This document shows, in pieces, positions 7,434 to 15,476 of a DNA stretch of 64,000 bases. A model generated the notes under the pieces. It searched no databases and was not told the DNA's origin. It worked only from the letters and a program-made list of their open reading frames with translations. The stretch comes from Chitinophagaceae bacterium (lineage in GTDB: Bacteria > Bacteroidota > Bacteroidia > Chitinophagales > Chitinophagaceae). The stretch spans positions 193,501 through 257,500 of the forward strand of contig JADKJC010000002.1 in the NCBI GenBank assembly GCA_016722465.1. The letters run 5' to 3'. The translations under genes and the position numbers were made by a program. Numbering within the stretch: the first letter of the stretch is position 1; every line of letters starts with the position of its first letter.

Positions 7434-9041
7434 TTACTTAACCAATAATTTTTCTTCTATAGCAGCCAGTTTTCTTTCCAGCACACTATTTTGCCGCTTT
7501 AATAAATCAATTGTCAATTGCTGCTCCTGCATGGCTTTCACCAATGGCACCACAAACTCTGCATACCGCAACGCATACAAATCATTTTCATTTTTTGGCT
7601 TGTCCACCCCGCTGAAATCATAACCCATTTTGTTGGCAGTTGCTTCCACTTCCTGCGCCACAAAACCTGTTTGCAGTATTTTTTCTTTATCGGCTATCGC
7701 CAGCAAAGAATATTTATCCAATTGCCTGCCACGGCCTTCATTTAATTTTTTGCTTAATGAAGAAACATTCAAATGATATGTTACCGGCCGTAACTGCATA
7801 ATAAAATCTATACCCGGCACATTTTCATTCACATCTTTTTTATATCGGCCATCGCTGATGTTGCTCCAGTTGGCATAACCGCCAATAGAATTTGTGGCAG
7901 CATTACCAATCCTTGCCTGGCTGGGTGCGGTGCAGGTAACAGCCTGGCCAAGTGCTATTACATTGAAATAGCCTGCACCATTTGTTTCAGTATTAGCGCC
8001 AACAAATACATTGTTGTAACCATTATCGAATGCAGAGCCGGCACTATGGCCTACCGCTACATTGTATTGCGAAGCTGTAGTGAATGCAAGTGCCGATTCC
8101 CCAATAGCTGCATTGTAACTTTCTGTATTTGAATAAAGTGCCAGGCGCCCTAAACTGATATTGGCATTTCCACCAACATTAAATTCTAACGAGCGGTAAC
8201 CTGAAGCTATGTTTTCAGAGCCGGTTTGATTATTATAAAGCGCATATTCACCCATTGCTATATTAATGTTGCCACCTGTATTTTTATAAAGCGAATTTGC
8301 GCCGATAGCTATGTTACTCTCGCCGTCTGTATTAAAATACAAAGCATTTTGTCCAACAGCAGTATTCAAATTGCCAAATGTATTTGAGTAAAGGGCATTC
8401 TGACCAATGGCATTATTAAATTGGCCATGTGTGTTTGAATAAAGCGCTGACGGGCCTATTGCTACGCATGGGCCCCGTTGCTCCGAGGGATGCTGATAGT
8501 TGGTAAGGGCATAGCTTCCAATAGCAATCATATCATTCTGATCCCTGTTAAACGCAAGAGCTTCGATTCCGATTGCCACATTACCGCTGCCGGTACTATT
8601 GGCGCTGCCGGTACTAAAACCCAAAAAAACATTACCAGTAGAAAAACTCAATTGCCCTGCCCATGCACCGCCAACACGAAAATTAAGAGGGAAAGTATCT
8701 GTAGTGCCAATAAATTGTGTTGCAGGGTTTATACCTGCATTGCCCGTAAGGTTCCAGCCACTTTTGGATACAATGGTTTGCCAGTTGGGCACAGCAGGCG
8801 TGCCAATATTAAACATCAGTTGGTTCTTTGCCGTATCCAGCACCATCAATCCTTTTGCCGGGGTGGGGATGGCGGTAATGGCGGCCGAATTCATCCTGGG
8901 TATCAGCAAGCCTTTGTTGGTGGATGCAATGTCTAATTGTGCAGAAGCATTTGGAGCGTTGGTGCCAATGCCCACGCTTTGAGAAAATAGAGAATAAGAA
9001 ACGAGGAATACAAAATAAGAAAGTGCGAAAATCTTTTTCAT
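7434..9041 (-). CDS. Secreted YadA-head-like repeat protein with S74 domain, second copy
   Basis: A 535-residue relative of the protein at 3769-6777. The start at 9041 gives a signal peptide (MKKIFALSYFVFLVSYSLFS), then SVGIGTNAPNASAQLDIAS, about 12 head repeats (NTAVGQNALYFNT and similar), and an S74 domain with NISDGRYKKDVNEN where Ser and Lys keep the +5 spacing. A coiled-coil tail (AMQEQQLTIDLLKRQNSVLE) ends the protein. It lacks the two Gly-rich 149-residue modules of the first copy. The stop lies only 6 bp beyond the restored end of the first metallophosphoesterase. The role inferred is a trimeric exported fibre that sheds its chaperone; the ligand and anchor are unknown. Confidence 0.83.
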   Translation of the reverse strand: MKKIFALSYFVFLVSYSLFSQSVGIGTNAPNASAQLDIASTNKGLLIPRMNSAAITAIPTPAKGLMVLDTAKNQLMFNIGTPAVPNWQTIVSKSGWNLTGNAGINPATQFIGTTDTFPLNFRVGGAWAGQLSFSTGNVFLGFSTGSANSTGSGNVAIGIEALAFNRDQNDMIAIGSYALTNYQHPSEQRGPCVAIGPSALYSNTHGQFNNAIGQNALYSNTFGNLNTAVGQNALYFNTDGESNIAIGANSLYKNTGGNINIAMGEYALYNNQTGSENIASGYRSLEFNVGGNANISLGRLALYSNTESYNAAIGESALAFTTASQYNVAVGHSAGSAFDNGYNNVFVGANTETNGAGYFNVIALGQAVTCTAPSQARIGNAATNSIGGYANWSNISDGRYKKDVNENVPGIDFIMQLRPVTYHLNVSSLSKKLNEGRGRQLDKYSLLAIADKEKILQTGFVAQEVEATANKMGYDFSGVDKPKNENDLYALRYAEFVVPLVKAMQEQQLTIDLLKRQNSVLERKLAAIEEKLLVK

Positions 9042-9209
9042 ATGAGCATATTTTGATAAACAAAAATGATTCAAAGCAAGGTGATTATTTGCCTTTAGCT
9101 TCCACATTGAACGGTGATGGAAATTGAGAGGATGATGGATGGCAGTATTGCTCTTAAAAATAGGATATTAAACGTGGATTGCAAAATGATGCTTCCTTAT
9201 CTTTATTGC

Positions 9210-9701
9210 ATGACAAGGATCGGATTGGTATCAGACACACATGGCTACCTGGATGAAAATGTTTTTGAGCATTTTAAAAACTGCGATGAAGTGTGGCATG
9301 GCGGAGACTTCGGAGAAGGCATCGTTGAATCGTTGAAAACGTTTAAGACGTTGAGAGGCGTTTATGGAAATATTGACGGTACAACTATCAGGAGTGAATA
9401 TCCCGAGCAATTGGTTTTTATGTGCGAAGAAGTAAAAGTGATGATGCGGCATATCGGCGGCTATCCGCCCCGCTACAATCCCGAGACAAAAAAAGAAATA
9501 CTGATCCACCAACCGCAATTGTTTATCAGCGGTCACAGCCATATTTTAAAAGTGATGTATGATGACAAACTAAATTGCTTACACATGAATCCCGGTGCTG
9601 CCGGTAAACATGGCTGGCATAAAATGAGAACCGTCATCCGCCTTGTAATTGACGGGAAAAATATGAAAGATTGCGAAGTGATTGAACTGGGGAAGAGGTG
9701 A
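9210..9701 (+). CDS. YfcE-type metallophosphoesterase, copy 2
   Basis: A 163-residue protein with an intact C-terminus (KNMKDCEVIELGKR). Motifs are as in copy 1: SDTHG, HGGDFG, GNID, GHSH and NPGAAG. The frame runs 32 codons further upstream, but MTRIGLVSDTHG is the start by homology with copy 1 and because the upstream DNA is the duplicated intergenic region. Divergent from the S74 adhesin at 7434-9041. The substrate is unknown. The repeated pairing hints at a shared process but does not prove one. Confidence 0.9.
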   Translation: MTRIGLVSDTHGYLDENVFEHFKNCDEVWHGGDFGEGIVESLKTFKTLRGVYGNIDGTTIRSEYPEQLVFMCEEVKVMMRHIGGYPPRYNPETKKEILIHQPQLFISGHSHILKVMYDDKLNCLHMNPGAAGKHGWHKMRTVIRLVIDGKNMKDCEVIELGKR

Positions 9702-9757
9702 TCAGTTATCGGTGACAAGTAATGAATTGAAAATTGTTTATTTACTGATAACTTTTA

Positions 9758-9833
9758 CTACTCCACCAAATCAGCAATTAAAATATTGGTATTTCCTGTT
9801 GCGCATTGTTGGGTTGCTACAGAAAATAATTTC
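9758..9833 (-). pseudogene. Decayed copy of the 3' end of the TolB-like gene
   Basis: These 76 bp align with 12688-12764, the last codons of the TolB-like gene, in the same orientation. The first 35 positions differ at two bases. On the minus strand the end still reads TNILIADLVE-stop against TNIFIADWVE-stop, and further upstream KIIFCSN against KIVFCSN after a frame change. It is either a remnant of a second TolB-like gene or a gene end duplicated when the transporter operon between the copies arrived. Confidence 0.75.
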
Positions 9834-9844
9834 TCAAAAATATA

Positions 9845-9876
9845 TTTGGCCGAACAAAAAGATGTGGTTATCTTTG
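9845..9876 (+). promoter_or_regulatory. Promoter of the ABC/GntR operon
   Basis: TTTG at 9845-9848, a 20-bp spacer and TATCTTTG at 9869-9876 match the Bacteroidota -33/-7 consensus (TTTG, 19-21 bp, TAnnTTTG) without a mismatch. A second -7-like word TATATTTG is at 9841-9848. Confidence 0.75.
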
Positions 9877-9900
9877 AGTGTACTACTTAACTAATACACT
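9877..9900. promoter_or_regulatory. 24-bp palindrome, candidate YtrA-type operator
   Basis: AGTGTA and TACACT flank 12 bp; 20 of 24 positions are symmetric. It starts right after the -7 box, over the expected transcription start, and ends one base before the ABC gene ATG. As I recall it, the Bacillus YtrA operator is AGTGTA-about 13 bp-TACACT, and this operon encodes a YtrA-type GntR protein. Autoregulation by that protein is inferred. Confidence 0.7.
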
Positions 9901-9901
9901 A

Positions 9902-10752
9902 ATGATAACCATACAAAATATGTCATTCAGGTACAACCGTAAAAGCTTCTGTACAAAAATCTCAGCCTTACACTTGAATCCGGCCGCATCTATGGGCTGC
10001 TTGGGAGGAACGGTGCCGGCAAATCAACACTTCTGAAAAATATGATTGGCCTGCTGTTCCCTCTGAAAGGAACAATTGATGTGAATGGTTTCGCTCCCCG
10101 AAAAAGATGGCCGTCCTTTCTTGAAACAATTTATTTTATACCAGAAGAAGTATATGTGCCTTCGCTTACCATTGAACAGTACATCAATTTGTTTGCTCCC
10201 TTTTATCCAAAGTTCAGCAGGGAACAGTTTGCAAAACACATGGATGAACTGGATGTGCATTCAAATGACAAACTCAACACCTTGTCATTCGGACAGCAGA
10301 AAAAATTTGTAATTGCCTTTGGCCTTGCATGCAACACTAGTGTTCTTTTGCTGGATGAGCCAACCAACGGGCTTGACATCCCTTCCAAAAAACGTTTCCG
10401 CAAACTGATTGCATCAGTGATGAATGAAGAAAGGATGATTTTTATTTCCACCCACCAGATACGTGACCTTGACAACCTGATTGACCAGGTGGTGATTGTG
10501 GATGATGGTCACCTGCTGATGAATGAACCCATTTGTTCCATTGCAGAAAAATTGCTTTTCAAAACAATAGACTCAACAGCAGATGAATCGGATATTTTCT
10601 ATTCAGAAGATTCATTAAACGGTGTTTCCATTGTTACCGAAAACAAAATTGGAACAGAATCGAAAGTAAACCTTGAACATCTTTTCAATGCAGTTACAGA
10701 AAACCCTGAAAGGATAAAACAGATTTTTCAACCAGAAAAAAGTATTGCATGA
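9902..10752 (+). CDS. ABC transporter ATP-binding protein (one-base frame break near the start)
   Basis: ATPase subunit of an ABC exporter. The ATG at 9902 starts MITIQNMSFRYNRK; an extra A in the run at 9941-9944 would join this to KLLYKNLSLTLESGRIYGLL and give 283 residues. Walker A is GRNGAGKST (about 35-43), the signature is LSFGQQKK, Walker B is VLLLDEPTNGLD and the switch His is in STHQIRDLDN. The stop overlaps the permease start (ATGA at 10749-10752). It lies just after a consensus promoter and palindromic operator. As sequenced, translation would stop after 46 codons unless restarted at an internal ATG such as 10042, which lacks Walker A. Confidence 0.88.
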
Positions 10753-11543
10753 ATAACAGTTTCAGCCCTGCCAGGTTTAGTTTGCTCTTTAAAAAAACGT
10801 TGCTCGAAAGGCCCATGCAGTTGCTGGGGCTCGCCGGCCTTTCGCTTGCGCTTACATTCTTTACATACATATACTGCAAAATAATGGCAGGCTTTGATAC
10901 AGCCCAGAATGCATCCTTTATGCTTGGGCTTGTTGGCGGCGGGTGTTTTCTTGCCTCGTTTGTGTATGGTTATTTTTCAAGCAGTGCAATGGGTTCTTCT
11001 TACCTCACATTGCCTGCATCGCATTTTGAAAAATGGCTTTGTGGTGTGCTGCTCACGGGCATTGCTTACATGCTGATTTTCCTTTTATTCTATCGGTTTA
11101 TAGATACCATCTTTGTTGGAATCTATCACCGCAGCCTGGACCCAAACGGGCCATTTTACAAACAACTTTATGAGCAGGTAGAAATTTTTCCTTATGATGG
11201 ATTTGTTGCCAATAAAGGATTTATTATGTTCCTGAATTTTGCCGGCGCCATGCTCCTTGGCTCACTTTATTTTAATAAAACAAGTTTCATCAAAGTGGCT
11301 TTGATCGTTTGTGGTTTCTGGCTTATTATGTATTTGCTCAATTTGCTCATTGCAAAAATGATGATACAAAATGTTGATGGCGCCGTTCCGTACGTCCTTG
11401 TATTCATAGACATGAATAAAGAAACAGGCAGGATAGAACTGCCGGAAAAAGTGATACATATTGTTGAAGTGGCAATACAGATAATAATACCTGCAATATT
11501 GTGGCTGCTTGCATACCTGCGGCTTAAAGAAAAGGAATTTTAA
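10749..11543 (+). CDS. ABC transporter permease
   Basis: A 264-residue integral membrane protein with about six hydrophobic segments (for example LLGLAGLSLALTFFTYIYC, AYMLIFLLFYRF and IIIPAILWLLAYL). It is translationally coupled to the ATPase by a 4-bp overlap and is followed 9 bp later by the GntR gene. Transporters in YtrA-type operons are commonly linked to cell-envelope stress or antimicrobial peptides. For this protein that is only an inference, as the substrate cannot be read from the sequence. Confidence 0.83.
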   Translation: MNNSFSPARFSLLFKKTLLERPMQLLGLAGLSLALTFFTYIYCKIMAGFDTAQNASFMLGLVGGGCFLASFVYGYFSSSAMGSSYLTLPASHFEKWLCGVLLTGIAYMLIFLLFYRFIDTIFVGIYHRSLDPNGPFYKQLYEQVEIFPYDGFVANKGFIMFLNFAGAMLLGSLYFNKTSFIKVALIVCGFWLIMYLLNLLIAKMMIQNVDGAVPYVLVFIDMNKETGRIELPEKVIHIVEVAIQIIIPAILWLLAYLRLKEKEF

Positions 11544-11552
11544 AATCAACAC

Positions 11553-11927
11553 ATGGATTTCAGGCAAAACCAACCCATTTACCTGCAGATAGCAGAATAC
11601 GTCTGCGAACAGATTCTTTTAAAAAAATGGAAGCTGGGGGATAGGATTATCAGCATCCGTGACATTGCAGTGAAAATGGAAGTGAACCCCAATACGGTGC
11701 AGAGAGCGTATGATTTTCTACAGCAGCAAAGCATCATCACCAATAAAAGGGGCGTGGGGTATTTCACTGAGGAGGATGCTATGGAACGCATTCTTGCTTT
11801 CAGGAAAGAACAGTTTATGGAACATGAGTTGCCTGTGCTTCTCCGCAATATGTACCTGCTTAAGATTGACACGAAGGAAATAAAAAACCAGTATGACCAG
11901 TTCGTAAAAGATAATTTTTCAAAATAA
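11553..11927 (+). CDS. GntR-family regulator, YtrA subfamily
   Basis: A 124-residue transcription factor. The N-terminal winged helix (residues about 5-75) carries YLQIAEYVCEQILLKKW, the recognition-helix region NPNTVQRAYDFLQQQSII and the wing NKRGVGYF. Only about 50 residues follow, the short helical tail that separates YtrA types from GntR proteins with large ligand domains. It sits inside the operon it probably controls, with the palindrome at 9877-9900 as its likely target. Confidence 0.9.
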   Translation: MDFRQNQPIYLQIAEYVCEQILLKKWKLGDRIISIRDIAVKMEVNPNTVQRAYDFLQQQSIITNKRGVGYFTEEDAMERILAFRKEQFMEHELPVLLRNMYLLKIDTKEIKNQYDQFVKDNFSK

Positions 11928-11932
11928 AAATA

Positions 11933-12652
11933 ATGAAACTCACCACAAAAATACTCGCCGCCATGCTGCTGCTTTTTACAGCGGGGCTATTCATATCCAA
12001 CAGTATTTTAAAGAAGGAATATGAGAAGGCTGATAAAAGCGACCTGTACTGGAACTACGGAAAAATATTGGAACAGCCGTTCAGCCATATCAGGATTGAA
12101 GGCGGCAATATAACAAAGATTGCCTTTGAGCAAAATGCAAAGTCATCTGTAAGGGTTTACAAAAACTGGGATGGTTATTCAAATGGAAGTGTGAAGGCTT
12201 ATGTAAAAAACGATACCCTGTTTTTGAAATTTCCCAATACATACAGGGATATTCCTGAAAGGAACTGGATGGAATGGAACACTTTGGTACGTGTATTTTC
12301 TCCACACTTACTTTCTGTAACCGGCACCGACACAAAATTTGAAATGTTCGGGATAAAACAAAAAAGTATCACCGTAAAACTGGATGGCAAGTCGGATTTT
12401 GAACTGGAGAGCATGAATACAGATTTAGATTCATTGAACATTGTTCAAAGCGATTCTTCAGCAGTGGTTTTCGAAATGTCGCCAGATTATAAAACAACAG
12501 AATCATTTCATGTAAATCATGTGGATGCAAATGTGCAGGGAGTTTCCATTTTGGATCTTGGGCATGCACAGATAGACTCATTGAAACTAAGTATTGCAGA
12601 CAGTTCTGGTATTCTCCTTTCGGGAGGTGCATTGAAAAAGAGAAAACAATGA
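11933..12652 (+). CDS. Membrane-anchored beta-rich protein, DUF2807-like
   Basis: A 239-residue product starting with one hydrophobic segment (ILAAMLLLFTAGLFIS) followed by a predicted extracytoplasmic part. The body has alternating short strands such as FSHIRIEGGNITKIAF and VKAYVKNDTLFLKF, resembling the parallel-beta 'head GIN'/DUF2807 domains of Bacteroidota envelope proteins. It begins 6 bp after the GntR gene and is the last gene of the operon. Role unknown; envelope sensing or scaffold is a guess. Confidence 0.65.
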   Translation: MKLTTKILAAMLLLFTAGLFISNSILKKEYEKADKSDLYWNYGKILEQPFSHIRIEGGNITKIAFEQNAKSSVRVYKNWDGYSNGSVKAYVKNDTLFLKFPNTYRDIPERNWMEWNTLVRVFSPHLLSVTGTDTKFEMFGIKQKSITVKLDGKSDFELESMNTDLDSLNIVQSDSSAVVFEMSPDYKTTESFHVNHVDANVQGVSILDLGHAQIDSLKLSIADSSGILLSGGALKKRKQ

Positions 12653-12687
12653 TGACACAAACCAGACCGGGACAGCAAGACCAGGCG

Positions 12688-13793
12688 CTACTCCACCCAA
12701 TCAGCAATAAAAATATTGGTATCCCTGGTGCCGCCGTTATTACGGTTGCTGCAGAAAACTATTTTTTTACCATCAGGGCTGAACATTGGAAATGCATCGA
12801 ATATCTTTTCTGTAGATATCTTTTCCAAACCGCTGCCATCTTCATTGATAAGATAAAGATTGAAAGGGTACCCTCTTTTGCTTTGATGATTGCTGGCGAA
12901 AATGATGCGCTTGCTGTCGGGCAGGTAAGCTGGCGCCCAGTTGGCATTGCCGAAAGCGGTAACCTGTTTCGCATTGCTGCCATCTGTATTGGCAATAAAT
13001 ACTTCCATATTGGTTGGTGCTACTAAATTTTCCGACAGTAATTCTTTATACTCTTTTATCGCCGCTTCGGTTGTTGGCCTGGATGCACGCCAGATGATCT
13101 TCTTCCCATCCGGACTGAACCATGCACCACCATCGTAGCCCAATGCATTAGTGATTCTCTTTCTTTACCACTCTTTATATCCATGATGTAAAGATCAATA
13201 TCGCCATCCTTGGTACTGGTATAGATCATCTTTTTACCATCCGGACTTATGGTTGCTTCTGCATCATACCCTTTGCTTGTGGTCAATTGTTTTACAATAT
13301 TTCCTTTCAGGTCAGCCATGAAAATATCATAACTGTCATACAATGGCCAGATGTATTTATTACCATACTTTTTTCTGTCAGGAACGGGCGGGCAGGTATC
13401 AGCACCCAGGTGTGTACTGGCATAGATTACGTGCTTCCCATCTTTCATGAACGCACCGCAGGTAGTTCGGCCCTTGCCACTGCTGATCTTTACTGGTTCA
13501 AACTTTTCGCCGGGGGCTGGCACTTTTCCAATAAACATTTCATCACACAATATGCCTTCTTTAGGGTTGGTGCGCTGAAAGATGAGCCATTTGCCATCAA
13601 AGCTGAAATAGGCTTCGGCATTATCACCTCCAAAAGTTAATTGCTGCACATTGGCAAAATGTTTTTCAGCAGCAAAATGAATGGTATCAGTAAAAGATGT
13701 TGAAAGTTTAAAGTTGAAGGTTGAAGGTTTAAAACTGCTTACGGCCGTAAACAGCATCAAAACAACTGGCAATACAAGGATCATTTTTTTCAT
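12688..13793 (-). CDS. TolB-like beta-propeller protein (one-base frame break)
   Basis: An exported 368-residue protein once the frame is repaired. A signal peptide (MKKMILVLPVVLMLFTAVSS) precedes several WD40-like/PD40 blades, each with the pattern SPDGKK(I/M): ATISPDGKKMIYTS, WFSPDGKKIIWRAS and MFSPDGKKIVFCSN. The frame breaks at 13158-13166 after DIKSGKE; one extra A in the AAAG run gives KRITNALGYDGGAW and continuity. Residues right after the signal (SFKPSTFNFKLSTSF) are encoded by low-complexity repeat DNA. The role is probably periplasmic, as a binding or peptidase-associated propeller. A decayed copy of its last codons is at 9758-9833. Confidence 0.85.
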
Positions 13794-13813
13794 GCGGTAG
13801 TGTTTCTTTCCGG

Positions 13814-13821
13814 CAAAGTTA
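13814..13821 (-). promoter_or_regulatory. Candidate -7 box of the TolB-like gene
   Basis: Reads TAACTTTG on the minus strand, an exact TAnnTTTG match ending 20 bp before the start codon. Confidence 0.55.
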
Positions 13822-13877
13822 AAAGGCTGCAGACGGAACTTTGTAAAAATTTTGTCAGCAAACTTAATTCAAGCCAT

Positions 13878-13885
13878 TAAATTTG
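13878..13885 (+). promoter_or_regulatory. Candidate -7 box of the TPR lipoprotein gene
   Basis: TAAATTTG, an exact TAnnTTTG match, ends 13 bp before the ATG. A TTTG at 13851-13854 lies 23 bp upstream, slightly further than the usual 19-21 bp. Confidence 0.55.
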
Positions 13886-13898
13886 CCTTTTATACAAC

Positions 13899-14699
13899 AT
13901 GAACAAAATTATCTTTTTCGTTTTTTTACTTGCATTGGCCTCCTGCAGTAATAACGGCAATAATACCAGCGCCGGCAACAGCAATGCCGATATGCCAGAG
14001 CAGGAAAAGAATATGAGGGACCTTGCAGCAAAATATCCCGACTCATTTTTACTCAAAGAAAACCTGATACAGTATTTCAGGGAGAACAGTAATTATGGGC
14101 AGGCTATTGCAGAAACAGAGTATGCATTAAAAAATGACAGTGCCAATGAAAGGCTTTGGTACATGAAAGCCACACTGCTTACGGAGAACGATGATACCAC
14201 AAAGGCTATTAAAGCATGGGAGCAAACCATCAGGATCAGTCCCAGGCCGGAGTATTTAATGTCGCTGGGTACCTTGTATGCTTTTACAAAAGACCCACTG
14301 GCACTTGGCATGGCAGATGTACTGATGGCTTATGGCCCATCCACCCAGTACCAGGGGTTGTTTATAAAAGGACTTTACTGCAATACAACAGGAAACAAGG
14401 CAAAGGCGGCGGAATTTTTTGATGCCTGCATTTCAATAGACTATACCAACACCCTCGCCTACCGTGAAAAAGCCATTGCAGAGTATGATATGGGTGATTA
14501 CAAGGCTGCCATTAAAACCCTGGAATTGGCGTTGACAGTTAAGAAAACATACGATGAAGCTTATTACTGGCTTGGACGCTGTTTTGAAAAACAGGATAAA
14601 AAACAAGATGCTATAGAAAGTTATAAAATTGCTTTGCAGTTATCGCCTGATTATATTGAAGCTAAAGATGCATTAGGAAAATTAGGCGTGGTGCAGTAG
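13899..14699 (+). CDS. Tetratricopeptide-repeat lipoprotein
   Basis: A 266-residue lipoprotein: signal and lipobox (FVFLLALASC, Cys at 16), a Ser/Asn-rich linker, then five to six TPR helices pairs, for example NYGQAIAETEYALKNDSANE, KAKAAEFFDACISIDYTN and KKQDAIESYKIALQLSPDYI. TPR proteins act as protein-binding scaffolds. The partner is not known. It is transcribed divergently from the TolB-like gene with a TAnnTTTG box on each side, and rpe follows 87 bp later. Confidence 0.85.
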   Translation: MNKIIFFVFLLALASCSNNGNNTSAGNSNADMPEQEKNMRDLAAKYPDSFLLKENLIQYFRENSNYGQAIAETEYALKNDSANERLWYMKATLLTENDDTTKAIKAWEQTIRISPRPEYLMSLGTLYAFTKDPLALGMADVLMAYGPSTQYQGLFIKGLYCNTTGNKAKAAEFFDACISIDYTNTLAYREKAIAEYDMGDYKAAIKTLELALTVKKTYDEAYYWLGRCFEKQDKKQDAIESYKIALQLSPDYIEAKDALGKLGVVQ

Positions 14700-14786
14700 T
14701 CGTGAATGGTGGGTCACAAAAAATTACAGGTAGTCTGAAGTTTAAGCCGTTATCAATTATCAATTAAAAAATCATCAGTTAATAAC

Positions 14787-15434
14787 ATGCCCATCATTGC
14801 ACCTTCTCTACTATCAGCAAATTATTTACAACTGCAGCATGACTGTGATATGCTAAATGCCAGCCAGGCCGACTGGTATCACCTGGATGTTATGGATGGC
14901 CGCTTTGTACCCAATATCAGTTTTGGGCCAATGCTCATCGAATTTTTCAGGAAAGCAACCACCAAAGTTTGCGATGTGCATTTGATGATAGAAGAACCAG
15001 AAAAGTATGCGGAGGCATTTAAAAAAGCAGGTGCCGATATTTTAACGGTACACTATGAAGCCTGCAGGCATTTGCACCGCAACATACAACAAATCAAAGC
15101 ACTGGGAATGCAGGCTGGCGTAGCATTGAATCCACACACCCCTGTTGAGTTGCTGAAAGACATACTGGCAGATATTGACATGGTACTGATCATGAGTGTG
15201 AATCCGGGTTTTGGAGGGCAATCATTTATTCCGCAGACACTTAATAAAATAAAAGCATTGCGAAGTATGATCAACGAACAGGGCTTGAATGTAAAGATCG
15301 AGATTGATGGAGGTGTTACCTTAGAAAATGCCCAACTAATCATAGATGCCGGGGCCGATGTACTGGTAGCAGGCAATACGGTTTTCAAATCTGCCAATCC
15401 TTTTGAAACGATCGCAAAGCTGAAAGCACTTTAG
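14787..15434 (+). CDS. rpe: Ribulose-phosphate 3-epimerase
   Basis: TIM-barrel enzyme of the pentose phosphate pathway that interconverts ribulose-5-phosphate and xylulose-5-phosphate. The 215-residue product is full length. Key elements seen are APSLLSANY at the start, HLDVMDGRFVPNISFG (metal ligands H and D), DVHLMIEEP, MSVNPGFGGQSF and the second metal Asp in EIDGGVT. Cytosolic. Confidence 0.97.
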   Translation: MPIIAPSLLSANYLQLQHDCDMLNASQADWYHLDVMDGRFVPNISFGPMLIEFFRKATTKVCDVHLMIEEPEKYAEAFKKAGADILTVHYEACRHLHRNIQQIKALGMQAGVALNPHTPVELLKDILADIDMVLIMSVNPGFGGQSFIPQTLNKIKALRSMINEQGLNVKIEIDGGVTLENAQLIIDAGADVLVAGNTVFKSANPFETIAKLKAL

Positions 15435-15476
15435 TAAGCCAATTTGCAAACAAGCAGTGAAGATTGTTACCTGTAA

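Noticed and set aside
7518..8982. Plus-strand frames of 75-152 codons across the second adhesin
   Set aside because: Antisense to a well-supported repeat protein with signal peptide and S74 domain.
12649..13026. Plus-strand frame of 125 codons over the TolB-like gene
   Set aside because: The minus strand encodes propeller blades with SPDGKK motifs; the plus frame has no features.
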